Shown here piece after piece: positions 9,505 to 17,939 of a stretch of 64,000 nucleotides of DNA. Each line of letters opens with the position of its first letter. Positions within the stretch are counted from its first letter, which is position 1. The notes under the pieces are model-generated. The model ran no database searches and had not been told where the DNA came from. It saw only the letters and a program-made list of their open reading frames with translations. Source of the stretch: Polyangium spumosum (lineage in GTDB: Bacteria; Myxococcota_A; Polyangia; Polyangiales; Polyangiaceae); contig NZ_WJIE01000022.1 of NCBI RefSeq assembly GCF_009649845.1, positions 55,044 through 119,043 of the forward strand, written 5' to 3'. The translations under genes were made by a program, and so were the position numbers.

Positions 9505-11979
9505 CTAAAATCCCCCCTCGACGCCGATGCTCGGGATCACGAGCGGCCCGATCTCCTCGGGCGCGCATCCATCCTGGAACGTGCATTCGTATTGCGTCAC
9601 CTCCTTGCCGGCGGTCGCGTTCAGCACCTCCACGGTGAACGAGAGCCAGCGCCCGTTCGGGAAGACCCAGCGTTTCTCCAGGCGCACGTCGAGGCGGAAA
9701 AAATTCGGCAGGCGGTCGGGCAGGTTCAGGCTCTGCACGTAGGCGGCGAGCAATTTCTGGATCTGCTCGCGCTGGGCGTGCTCCTCGGGCGTGTCCGGGA
9801 GATCCGGGCCGTCGTCGGGGTCGTCCGGCAGGCCGAGGTCGCGGCGGCGGACGCGGTAATCGAGGATCATGGGTGATCCCGTGTAAAAGACGACGCGTCC
9901 GCCGATCCTCCAGTTCCTGCCGAGGTCGTAGGAGGCCGCGAGGTTCAGGACGTGCCTCCGGTCGTAGGCCGACTCGAACGTCTGGTTCCCGATGTGGCGC
10001 AGCGAGCGCGAGAGGGTATACGAGAGAAACCCCCCGAGGCGCTTCGTCAGGCTGCGGCGGAGCCAGACCTCCATGCCGTACGTGCTGCCGATCCCCCGGA
10101 GCTCCGCCTGCCGGGCATAACCGAGCTCGGTCCCGGGCGGGCGATTGCCGATCGGATCACTCAGGTTGAAGAATGCGCCCCGAAAACCCGTCACCGTGGC
10201 GGTGAAATCGAAGGGCAAGCTCATCTCGACGCCCGCGCTCGACAGGAGCCCCGTCTGCACGCCGCCCCGCAGGCCGCCGATCTGCAGGCCCGGGGCCGCG
10301 CCGAGGAAGCTCGGGGGCTGGTGCGTCACGCCAAACGCGCTGAGGAGCGTGAGGCGCTTGCCGAGCTCGAGGCGGCTCGACAGGCGCGGATCGAAGGTCG
10401 CCTGGGCGACGCCGTCGGACGTGAAGATGTCGGAGCGCAGGCCGGGGATGATCTCCAGCGCGGGATGGGGGCGGATCACGGCGTCGGCCCATATCGCGGC
10501 GGTGAAGTCGTCGCGGCTCGTGAGCTGACGCATCAGCGCGAGGTCGTTCGGGCTCGGCGCGTCGTCGTCGTTCTCCTCGATGTCGATCTCGAAGCGCTCG
10601 ACCCAGGCGTCGGCGCCCGCGCGCACGGTGAGTTTGTCCGAAGGGCGCAAGGTGAGCTCGGTGCGCGAGCCGAGCACCCACGTCTTGCCGGCGTTCTCGC
10701 CGCCGCGGGCCTGGCTCTCGTCGTAGCCGAGCGTGATCGCGTGGCGCAATTTGCCGTGCTCGCCGAGCCTGCGATCGTAACGAAAATCCACGCGGTGGAA
10801 CTGGCCGGCGACGACGGTCTCCTTCTCGCCGTCGTCCTCGTCGATCGTCGCGAGGTAGTCGTGCGAGCCGAAGGCGAACACGCCGATGCGGTCCGAGGGC
10901 GTGAGGTCGTAATGCAGCCGCGCCTGGTAATCCCAGTAGCCGAGCTCGACGCCCGGGGAGAACACCTTCAGGGCGAGCTCCGGATACGCATACCGGCCGG
11001 CGACGAGCGCGGCGCCGCGGCCGTTCGCGAACGGCGCCTCGACCATGGCGCCCGCGTCGAAGAGGCGGATGTTGCCCTCGCCGTGGAATCGTTTTTCGGG
11101 CTCGCGGACGGTGCCCGTGACGATGCCGCCGGTGAACCGGCCGAAACGCGAGGGGTAACCGCCGGGGTAGAGGTCGACGCGATCGACGAGCCCGGGGTGA
11201 ATGACGCTCGGGCCCGCCGCGACGTGGAAGAGGAGCGGGACGCGGATGCCGTCGAGGAAATAACCAATGTTGCCCGGCGGCGCGCCGCGCACGAAGAAAT
11301 AGGGGACGCCGGAGGCGATGGGCGTGACGCCGGGCATGGCCTCGATGGCGCGGAAGGGGTCGCCGAAGGCGCCGGGGAGCTGGCGGACCTCCACGCGCGA
11401 CATCGTCCGCGTCGTGGGCGCCTGGTGTTCGCCCTGGACGCGCACCTCGATGGGCTCGGGCTCCGGGGGTTTGGCAGGAGGCACCGCGGGGGCGGGCGTG
11501 GGGGGTGGCGGGGTGGGGGGCGGATCGACGGGCGGGGGCTCCTCGGGGGCGGGGGCGGGCGCGCGGAACGTGACGAGGAAACGAATGCGGGCGCTGATGG
11601 GTTTTCCATTGCGGCGGGCCGGCTCGAACTCCCACGACGAGGCCGCGGCGGCCGCGGCGCTGGCGAAGGGCTCGGGCCCCTCGATCACCCGGGCCTCGGT
11701 GACCTTGCCGTCGGAGCGCACCAGAATGGCGAGCATGACGTCCGCGTCGCCCGTCGCGCCCTCGGGATAAGGGGGAATCGTGGGCCCGCGCGGCGCGGGC
11801 ATGGTCATCTCGGGCGGCGGCTCGCTCGCGGGCTGTGCGTGGGATGAGGCCGTCACGAGGCACAGGGCGATGGCCGTCGCTCCGATGGCAAGGGCACGGG
11901 AATGGACGCTTTTTTGCTCTCGGCGAGGTCGCGATCCCGGGTAAAGCATGGTTTGAGGACCAACCATACCATGGATCAT
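9505..11979 (-). CDS. TonB-dependent outer-membrane receptor with N-terminal TonB-like domain
   Basis: 824 residues. After an N-terminal extension, a signal peptide (ALAIGATAIALCLVTASSHA) is followed by a TonB C-terminal-like domain (~60-140; ADVMLAILVRSDGKVTEARV ... WEFEPARRNGKPI), a Pro-rich spacer (~143-185), the plug (DPFRAIEAMPGVTPI ... FVRGAPPGNIGYFLDGI) and a 22-strand-type barrel ending in Phe. The protein thus carries both a receptor and a domain normally found on the energising partner. Substrate unknown; no siderophore or metal genes are adjacent. The start at 11979 has a GGAG-type site 11 bases upstream; ATGs at 11967 and 11949 are alternatives. Confidence 0.88.
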   Translation of the reverse strand: MIHGMVGPQTMLYPGSRPRREQKSVHSRALAIGATAIALCLVTASSHAQPASEPPPEMTMPAPRGPTIPPYPEGATGDADVMLAILVRSDGKVTEARVIEGPEPFASAAAAAASSWEFEPARRNGKPISARIRFLVTFRAPAPAPEEPPPVDPPPTPPPPTPAPAVPPAKPPEPEPIEVRVQGEHQAPTTRTMSRVEVRQLPGAFGDPFRAIEAMPGVTPIASGVPYFFVRGAPPGNIGYFLDGIRVPLLFHVAAGPSVIHPGLVDRVDLYPGGYPSRFGRFTGGIVTGTVREPEKRFHGEGNIRLFDAGAMVEAPFANGRGAALVAGRYAYPELALKVFSPGVELGYWDYQARLHYDLTPSDRIGVFAFGSHDYLATIDEDDGEKETVVAGQFHRVDFRYDRRLGEHGKLRHAITLGYDESQARGGENAGKTWVLGSRTELTLRPSDKLTVRAGADAWVERFEIDIEENDDDAPSPNDLALMRQLTSRDDFTAAIWADAVIRPHPALEIIPGLRSDIFTSDGVAQATFDPRLSSRLELGKRLTLLSAFGVTHQPPSFLGAAPGLQIGGLRGGVQTGLLSSAGVEMSLPFDFTATVTGFRGAFFNLSDPIGNRPPGTELGYARQAELRGIGSTYGMEVWLRRSLTKRLGGFLSYTLSRSLRHIGNQTFESAYDRRHVLNLAASYDLGRNWRIGGRVVFYTGSPMILDYRVRRRDLGLPDDPDDGPDLPDTPEEHAQREQIQKLLAAYVQSLNLPDRLPNFFRLDVRLEKRWVFPNGRWLSFTVEVLNATAGKEVTQYECTFQDGCAPEEIGPLVIPSIGVEGGF

Positions 11980-12083
11980 GGAGGCGCATGCCCTCTCCTG
12001 GGGGCCTTACGAACCTCTCGCTGTACTGAGGCCTTTGTGGTAGCGTGCGCCCGGGATCAGGAAACGGGGGCGAGGGAAGACGT

Positions 12084-13445
12084 ATGCCGACGGCTCAACG
12101 CAAGCCATGGTACCGCCGCGAGACATTCTGGGTATTCGTGGGGCTCGGCCTCGGGGTCGTGATCGGGGGCTTCTTCCCGCAGGACGCGCACCCTTGGGCT
12201 TACAACTTCTTCCGGTTCTGCTCGAAGTCGTTCATCCTGCTCATCAAGGGGCTCATCGTGCCCCTGCTCCTCTCGACGATCATCGTCGGCATCGCGCAGA
12301 CCGGTGATCTGAAGGCGGTCGGGCGGATGGGCGGCAAGGCGCTGCTCTACTTCGAGATCGTCACGACCTTCGCGCTCATCATCGGGCTCGCCATCGCGAA
12401 CCTCCTCCGGCCCGGCGAGCACCTCCCGCTCGACATCGGCGCCCAGTCGTCCGTCACGCCCGCGCAGGCGCAGAGCGGCTGGGACATCGCCCTCCACCTG
12501 TTCCCGTCGAACCTCATCGAGCACGCGGCCAAGGGCGACATCTTGCCGGTCGTCGTCTTCGCGAGCCTCTTCGGCATCTCGCTCACGCGTATCGGCGAGA
12601 GGGGCAAGCCGCTCCTGATCTTCTTCGATACCGTCGCGCAGGCCATGTTCAAGTATACCGACATGGTCATGCGCTTGACCCCGATCGGCGTCTTCGGGGC
12701 GATGGCCTATAACGTCAGCCACATGGCCGCGGGCCACGTGGTCGACGGCAAGACGATCAAGAGCTGGCCTGCCGTCATTCACCTCCTCAAGCAATACGCG
12801 GCCCTGGTGGGGAGCCTCTATCTCGCGCTGGCCGTGCTTTTCCTTCTGGTCTTCGTCCCCGTGATGGTGATCTGCGGGATCAAGGTCATCGAATTCATCC
12901 GGGCGATCCGGGAGCCCGCGGTCACGGCGTTCTCGACGGCCTCGAGCGAGGCTGCGTTGCCGCGCCTCCTCGAGGACATGGTTGCTTTCGGCGTGCCTCG
13001 CCGGGTGGCGAGCTTCGTCATCCCGACGGGGTATTCGTTCAACCTCGACGGCTCGACGCTTTATCTGGTGCTGGCGAGCCTCACCATCGCCCAGGCGGCG
13101 AAGATCGAGCTCTCGCTCGGCCAGCAGATCGCCATGGTGCTCACGTTCATGTTGACGTCGAAGGGCGTCGCGGGCGTGCCCAGGGCCACGCTGGTCATCA
13201 TTGCGGGGACGTGCGCGAGCTTCGGCCTCCCGGGCGAGGCGGGTATCGCGATGCTGCTCGCCGTCGACGAGGTGATGGATATGGGGCGGACCATGATCAA
13301 CGTGATCGGCAATGGCCTGGCGTCGGTCGTGATCGCGCGCTGGGAGAAGGTCTTCCGCAACGAGCCCGACGAGGCGCAGGGCCTCGATGTCGACGTGCCG
13401 CCGGCTTCTTCGCGGGGCGACGTCCAGGTGAGCGGGGCCCCGTGA
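12084..13445 (+). CDS. Dicarboxylate/amino acid:cation symporter (DAACS family)
   Basis: 453 residues, start ATG 12084 preceded by GAGGGAAGA. Eight transmembrane segments and two hairpin loops as in GltPh/DctA: Ser-rich HP1 in AFSTASSEAALP, the TM7 signature as NLDGS in place of the usual NMDGT, HP2 in SKGVAGVPRATL, and the TM8 substrate/cation motif VDEVMDMGRTMINVIGNG. Imports glutamate, aspartate or C4-dicarboxylates with Na+ or H+. The acidic residue and Arg of TM8 suggest an acidic substrate. Divergent from the TonB receptor, about 100 bp apart. Confidence 0.93.
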   Translation: MPTAQRKPWYRRETFWVFVGLGLGVVIGGFFPQDAHPWAYNFFRFCSKSFILLIKGLIVPLLLSTIIVGIAQTGDLKAVGRMGGKALLYFEIVTTFALIIGLAIANLLRPGEHLPLDIGAQSSVTPAQAQSGWDIALHLFPSNLIEHAAKGDILPVVVFASLFGISLTRIGERGKPLLIFFDTVAQAMFKYTDMVMRLTPIGVFGAMAYNVSHMAAGHVVDGKTIKSWPAVIHLLKQYAALVGSLYLALAVLFLLVFVPVMVICGIKVIEFIRAIREPAVTAFSTASSEAALPRLLEDMVAFGVPRRVASFVIPTGYSFNLDGSTLYLVLASLTIAQAAKIELSLGQQIAMVLTFMLTSKGVAGVPRATLVIIAGTCASFGLPGEAGIAMLLAVDEVMDMGRTMINVIGNGLASVVIARWEKVFRNEPDEAQGLDVDVPPASSRGDVQVSGAP

Positions 13446-13564
13446 GGGCGGAGGCGCAGGCTCGGCCGATCGGCCGCGCGTCCGCGTTGCTCTTCCCTTG
13501 ACAGTCCGGTCGCGTGTCGGCGAACCTACGCCGCGGCTTTCGGGGGTTGGGAAAGGATCGGTTC

Positions 13565-14365
13565 ATGAACGTCAGCCTTCAGGCGCTATTTCCAGGCATT
13601 TATGTGTTCACGCCGGGCCGTCGCGTGCTCTCCATGCGGCAGGTGCGGGCGGAGGCGGTCACGGCGGGTTTCCTCGGGCTCGTGACGCACGCGGACGTTT
13701 GCGTCGCGCAGGATCGAGAGGCGCTCGTCATCGAGGCCAGGTGGAATGGCCGGGCGCAGGGTTCGCCGGTCATCCCGGGGCTGCGCGAGCTCGATATCAC
13801 GCTCGACGGGACGATGACGTCTTTTCGTGACACCATCGATCGGCAGGTGCGCGTCTCCAAGGCGGATGACCCGCTCGCCGCTTCTGGCGCGTCCCTGCTC
13901 CAGATCCTCTTCCCGCTCGGCGCGGCGGCCGTGACCAACGCCAAGTATCCGGACCAGGCGGCCGAGGTGGACCGGATCCTGGACGAGGTCAAGCAACCGA
14001 AATGGGCGCCCGTGGTGGCCGAGTTCGGGTTGACCCGCATGATCACGCATATCACCGAGCTCGCGACCGAATATCGGAAGCTCCTCGAGACGCCCGCCGC
14101 CGACGGCTTGAAGTACGAGACGGTGAAGGAGGAGCGCGCGAAGGGGCAGAACCTCATGCTCCAGGCCCTGGCGATGATCCTCGGCAAGTATCCGTCGGAG
14201 AGCGACGCGGATCGCGCGGGCCGGGAGGCGCTGATGGGCCCGATCCTCCGGCAGAATGATGCCATTGGGCAATATCTCAAGGCGCGCCGCTCGGTCCCGG
14301 ACGTGAACCCGGAGACGGGCGAGGAGCTGCTCTCGTCGGACGCCGAAACGAGCGCGCGCACCTGA
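13565..14365 (+). CDS. Conserved-looking helical protein, function unknown
   Basis: 266 residues. ATG at 13565 is preferred over GTG at 13514 because AGGA lies eight bases upstream and MNVSLQALFPGIYV reads as a natural N-terminus. No signal peptide or membrane helix. The central part is helical and charged (EVDRILDEVKQPKWAPVVAEFGLTR; EYRKLLETPAADGLKYE), with FPLGAAAVTNAKYPDQ in the middle. It loosely resembles the helical DUF6261-type proteins, but I cannot assign it. It stands alone between the symporter and the 43-bp repeats. Confidence 0.7.
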   Translation: MNVSLQALFPGIYVFTPGRRVLSMRQVRAEAVTAGFLGLVTHADVCVAQDREALVIEARWNGRAQGSPVIPGLRELDITLDGTMTSFRDTIDRQVRVSKADDPLAASGASLLQILFPLGAAAVTNAKYPDQAAEVDRILDEVKQPKWAPVVAEFGLTRMITHITELATEYRKLLETPAADGLKYETVKEERAKGQNLMLQALAMILGKYPSESDADRAGREALMGPILRQNDAIGQYLKARRSVPDVNPETGEELLSSDAETSART

Positions 14366-14402
14366 CCCCGAGGCGGAGTCCTCGCGTCGGTGGTCACGCC
14401 GA

Positions 14403-14574
14403 CATCGACCCCCTCGTGGAGACCTCCCCGAGGTATTTTTGTCTACATCGACCCCCTCCTGGAGACCTCCACGAGGTATTTTTGCCTGCATCAACCCCCA
14501 GCGAGGGACCTCCGGTAGGTAAATTCGCCTACATCCATCGTCAGGGGAGGACCTCGGGGAGGTGGGGGTGCTGG
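14403..14574 (+). repeat. Four 43-bp tandem repeats, each with an ACCTC-N3-GAGGT palindrome
   Basis: Units start at 14403, 14446, 14489 and 14532, each exactly 43 bp. Units 1 and 2 differ at only a few positions; units 3 and 4 are more diverged. Every unit opens with CATC and contains ACCTC-NNN-GAGGT or a one-mismatch version, the loop bases changing among copies (CCC, CAC, CGG, GGG). The changed bases keep the inverted repeat largely intact, which suggests that the palindrome itself matters, as a dimeric protein site or an RNA hairpin. A fifth palindrome copy lies just beyond unit 4. Confidence 0.75.
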
Positions 14575-14758
14575 GATGGATGTTGCGCCGATGACCTGCG
14601 GGAGGTCTCGGGAGGGGGGGTGGGGGTCGGTTTTGGGTTGGAATTCCCTCACCCGCACCCGCTGCCGTTCTCGCTCCGCGCCGGACGGCTCGGACAAGTA
14701 TGCGAGCGGGTTGCTGCCGCTTTCGGGTCCCTCCCAATCGTGGTACGTTCGCCGCGAG

Positions 14759-14812
14759 ATGCCGGCCCGAGACCAACTGCACGATCAACACCGAGACGGA
14801 GGTCATCGAACG
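14759..14812 (+). pseudogene. Probable vestige of xisH (first codons only)
   Basis: ATG at 14759 opens MPARDQLHDQHRD in frame with the following xisI. XisH proteins characteristically begin MPARD or MAARD, then two residues and H-[DN]. In intact loci a ~138-codon xisH directly precedes xisI. Here only about a dozen recognisable codons remain before the xisI start, as if an in-frame internal deletion had removed the nuclease-like gene. The match is short, so this is an inference; the peptide could instead be an N-terminal extension of XisI. Confidence 0.4.
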
Positions 14813-15148
14813 ATGGACACCCGAGCCACCGACCGCGAAGTGATCGAGAAGGTGCTCTCCGAATATGCTGCCATCCCCTATGCCCACGGTAACGTGGATA
14901 CGGTGACGGTGTTCGATCGGGAGTCGGACCATTACCTGCTCATGATCGTCGGGAGCGAGAATGGGCGCCGGGTGCATGGCTGTCTCGTTTATATCGATCG
15001 GATCGGCGACAAGATCTGGGTTCAGGCGGACGGGACGGAGCGCGGAATGGCGCCGGCGCTGGTGCGCGCGGGCATCCCGGCCGAGCGAATCATGCTCGCC
15101 TTCTCTTCGGAGGGCGCGTATCCGTACTCCGACGTCCTCGCTGCGTGA
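14813..15148 (+). CDS. XisI-like protein
   Basis: 111 residues, the usual XisI length. ATG 14813 has GGAGGT ten bases upstream. Recognisable signatures: LSEYAAIPYAHG near the N-terminus, then FDRESDHYLLMIVG, RRVHGCLVYIDRIGDKIWVQADGTE and the C-terminal VRAGIPAERIMLAFS. XisI was described with XisH as a controlling factor for excision of the Anabaena fdxN element. Homologues are scattered in bacteria lacking such elements, and their molecular function is uncertain. No intact XisH is present here, only a possible vestige just upstream. A caspase-like gene begins 34 bp downstream on the same strand, so co-transcription is likely. Confidence 0.88.
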   Translation: MDTRATDREVIEKVLSEYAAIPYAHGNVDTVTVFDRESDHYLLMIVGSENGRRVHGCLVYIDRIGDKIWVQADGTERGMAPALVRAGIPAERIMLAFSSEGAYPYSDVLAA

Positions 15149-15182
15149 GCGGTGAGGGCGGGCCAGGACGCGCGCGGCGGGA

Positions 15183-17345
15183 ATGACGTCAGAGCGACGG
15201 GAGATGCTGGCAGACGAGGGCGACGGGCCCGCGGCGGTCGCCTCGTCGCTGGGGCCGGAGCAGGATCATGCGCTCGTCGTCGGCGTGAACGACTACCCCA
15301 AGCTCCGCTCGCTCCGCGGGGCCATCGCCGACGCACAGGCATTCGCGGGGTGGCTCCTCGATCCTGGTGGAGGTGGATTGTCGGCGAGGAACGTGCGCAC
15401 CATCCTCTCGACCCCGGATCCGCTCTCCCCGCTCGGGGATGAAATCGACGACGCGCTCGAGGCGGTGATCGAGCAGGCCCGACGAGAGGGCGGACGCCGC
15501 TTCTACTTTTATTTCAGCGGGCACGGGTGCACGGGCGACAGACCGCACGATCTCGCGTTGTGCCTCGCCGATTGGTCCGAGCTCCGGCGCCGCTCGTCCC
15601 TCAGCTCGGATGCGTGGCTCGATGTCATCATCCGCTCCGGGGCGTTCGACGAGGTCGCGTTTTTTCTGGATTGCTGTCGGGTGTGGGCGGTGCGTGCGGT
15701 GGGGAGGCCGCCGAAGATCGATTTCGACAGGCCCGTCGAGCGGACGCACGCGCCCCGGGTGTTTCTGGCGTATGCGACGGAGTTCCAGCGTCCGGCCAAC
15801 GAGGTGGCCCGCACCGCTGGCGAGGTGCGCGGGGTCTTCACAGAGGCGCTCGTCGAAGGACTCCGCGGCGCTGCGCTCGGACAGGGGCGCATGGTGTCCG
15901 CTGCCTCGCTCAAGCGATACCTCGAAGCTTCGACCGAGATGCGGGCGCGTGAGCGAGGTTTGTTCCAGCGCGCGGAGGTGCTGGACGGGCTCGCGTCCGA
16001 GGCGCGGTTCGGTAGCTCGACGCACCCGGCGATACTGCGGATCTCGTTCTGTGGCTGGAACAAGGAGCAGATGGTTCTTTATGGTCCTGGCTGTGACGAG
16101 ATCCGCAGGGGCGACGCGAGCAGCGGCCCCTGGGAGCTCGAGCTGTCGCCTGGAATCTATAAAATCGCCGAGGTCGCGAGCAGCAAGCACCAATATATCG
16201 ATTATAGAGCGGACCGGCCCATCACATGGTTCGCATTTTACGGTCCCCAATTCGTCTTCACACTCCCGGCTTGCCCGCGCCCTTCACCGGAGCTGGACTT
16301 CAGTCAGAGGCCAGCAATACCTGCGGGGGCTGTCATTAGCGCCGTAGCGGCATGTTATGCCCACACCTGGGATTTGGACATTGATGGGGCCGACGCTTCG
16401 AGTCGGCTTCGCATCGTCGTCATTCCGTCCTCGGATGCGATCATGAGCCCATCGCCGCAGCAGGACGTCGGCGAGGAATGGTCGGTCCGCGGAGGTGGCA
16501 AAACGATCCCACTCGACGGCCATGCCGAGTGGCGCAACGCGGACCGGTATGACTCCATCTTTTCGGCGCGGATGAAGCCGGGATCCTATACCCTGCGCTG
16601 CACGGGCGCCGAGCAACGCGAGGTTGCCATCCATTTGTATGCGGGGTGGTCGACACTAATTGTATTGCACGACCAACTCGATGCCCCTCATTTCGAGACG
16701 ATGCGCGTCTTCCTGTGGCCGCTTGCTGGGATCGCATCGTCGATGTCGAGGATCGTTCGTGACGTCCTCACGGGTTTCCACCTGCTTTCGTCGCGCGACG
16801 AACACTCCGATCTGGAGCGTTCTCCGCGGTGCGTCGAGATCATGAATGGGGAATCGTTCGACGAGCCGATGAGCGGCCTCCTCGCCGCACACCTGGTTGC
16901 ACACAGCGAGAGGCCGGATCCCGACCGCATCGAGGCCATTGCGGGGCACCTCGAATCCCTGATCGGCCCCTGTCCCGACGTCCAAGCTCTGCGATTGCGT
17001 GCAGCCCTCCTGCGCGGAGGCGAGCTCCCAGGTGGGCCCTATTCCGATCCTCCAATGCTCCGCGCCGGACTCCTTGCCTTCGTCGAAGCGAGCCACCGTG
17101 TCCCGGAGATCATCGCGCCCGAAAGCGCGCTCGAACACGCCTGCGTGGAGCGCCTCGTCGATTCGCCCCTCTCGAGCTGGCCCGTGCCTCAGGAAGAACC
17201 CAGCGAGGAGGGCTGGTTGACCACGACCCTTCGGGAGCTCGCCGCGGAGCGTGCAAACGGACGGGCGGCCCTCGATGCTCGCGCCGTCACGCAGGAGCTC
17301 GGCGTGCCCACGCTGGCCGTGAAGAGATGGCTCGAAGGCACGTGA
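15183..17345 (+). CDS. Caspase-like (peptidase C14) multidomain protein
   Basis: 720 residues. A caspase p20-like domain spans about residues 28-240: ALVVGVNDYPKLRSLRGAIADA opens it, the catalytic His114 lies in YFSGHG and the Cys in FFLDCCR (Cys165 by alignment with D-x-C motifs). No signal peptide or membrane segment, so cytoplasmic. Residues ~270-530 look like two beta-sandwiches (PWELELSPGIYKIAE; MKPGSYTLRC). The C-terminal ~160 residues are helical with TPR-like spacing (SGLLAAHLVAHSERPD ... CPDVQALRLRAALL) and end in an HTH-like RAVTQELGVPTLAVKRWLEGT. Such proteins are proposed effectors in cell-suicide or anti-phage systems. Two possible starts exist (15183, 15204). Follows xisI by 34 bp. 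Confidence 0.85.
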   Translation: MTSERREMLADEGDGPAAVASSLGPEQDHALVVGVNDYPKLRSLRGAIADAQAFAGWLLDPGGGGLSARNVRTILSTPDPLSPLGDEIDDALEAVIEQARREGGRRFYFYFSGHGCTGDRPHDLALCLADWSELRRRSSLSSDAWLDVIIRSGAFDEVAFFLDCCRVWAVRAVGRPPKIDFDRPVERTHAPRVFLAYATEFQRPANEVARTAGEVRGVFTEALVEGLRGAALGQGRMVSAASLKRYLEASTEMRARERGLFQRAEVLDGLASEARFGSSTHPAILRISFCGWNKEQMVLYGPGCDEIRRGDASSGPWELELSPGIYKIAEVASSKHQYIDYRADRPITWFAFYGPQFVFTLPACPRPSPELDFSQRPAIPAGAVISAVAACYAHTWDLDIDGADASSRLRIVVIPSSDAIMSPSPQQDVGEEWSVRGGGKTIPLDGHAEWRNADRYDSIFSARMKPGSYTLRCTGAEQREVAIHLYAGWSTLIVLHDQLDAPHFETMRVFLWPLAGIASSMSRIVRDVLTGFHLLSSRDEHSDLERSPRCVEIMNGESFDEPMSGLLAAHLVAHSERPDPDRIEAIAGHLESLIGPCPDVQALRLRAALLRGGELPGGPYSDPPMLRAGLLAFVEASHRVPEIIAPESALEHACVERLVDSPLSSWPVPQEEPSEEGWLTTTLRELAAERANGRAALDARAVTQELGVPTLAVKRWLEGT

Positions 17346-17392
17346 TCGTCGCCCAGACCCTCTGGTCGCGAAAACGTACACAGACAGATATC

Positions 17393-17448
17393 GCACCCGC
17401 ACCCGCGCCCGCACCCGCGCCCGCACCCGCGCCCGCACCCGCCCGCTC
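17393..17448 (+). repeat. CCGCAC/CCGCGC hexamer tract
   Basis: Roughly nine hexamer units alternating CCGCAC and CCGCGC directly after the caspase gene. Similar CCGCTC/CCGCAC tracts recur in other intergenic stretches (about 14647-14685, 18553-18590, 20648-20696), suggesting a simple-sequence element that marks gene-poor DNA in this genome. Confidence 0.65.
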
Positions 17449-17458
17449 CCGGGACGCG

Positions 17459-17857
17459 TTCAAAGGCGCTCTCGTCCGGGGGATCCGAGCGTGCCTGCGT
17501 GCTCGGGCGGCCGCCGGTGATCGCCGGGACCAGGGTTGTCACGCCAGGCGGCGGGAGAAGCTGGCCAGCGAGCAGAAGGGCCTCGACGCGCTGAACGAGA
17601 AGACCCCCGGCAGCCCGCAGAACGCCCGCGTGTCGCGGCTCCTCTTCCTGGCGAACGATGGCAGCGAGCGATTCTATCGAGATTGCGACGCGCTCCTCTC
17701 CCGTTACCCGCAGCGCCTCCTCGCGTGCCGCCTCGACATCCCGGGGGAAGCGCTGGGCGAAGCGCTCCTCGGCAGCACGAAGATGGTCCGGAGCGTGCTC
17801 GTCGTCGACAAGAAGGTCGGCGCGAGGGCCTTGCTCGCTTTGCTTCCGCCCGGCTGA
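17459..17857 (+). pseudogene. C-terminal gene fragment without start
   Basis: The last ~100 codons read like a real globular protein: LASEQKGLDALNEKTPGSPQN, ARVSRLLFLANDGSERFYRDC, LLACRLDIPGEALGEALLGS, KMVRSVLVVDKKVGARALLALL. In this frame no ATG, GTG or TTG exists from the repeat tract to the conserved part, and the upstream frame runs meaninglessly into the caspase gene. The 5' end therefore appears to have been lost, with the hexamer tract lying at the break. The family is not one I can name. An undetected CTG start is the alternative. Confidence 0.5.
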
Positions 17858-17939
17858 TCGCGCTCGCGCCCGAAGGTGAAATCGAAACGGGGCCCTGTCC
17901 GCGTAGCTGTTCGCGCGCCCTTGCGATAAGGTCGCGCCG

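Larger units (their letters stand above)
14366..14812 (+). other. 447-bp gene-poor stretch upstream of xisI
   Basis: No convincing gene. It holds four 43-bp tandem repeats (14403-14574), another copy of the small palindrome near 14592-14606, a pyrimidine-rich hexamer stretch (about 14647-14685) and, from 14759, a short in-frame vestige resembling the start of xisH. Confidence 0.6.
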
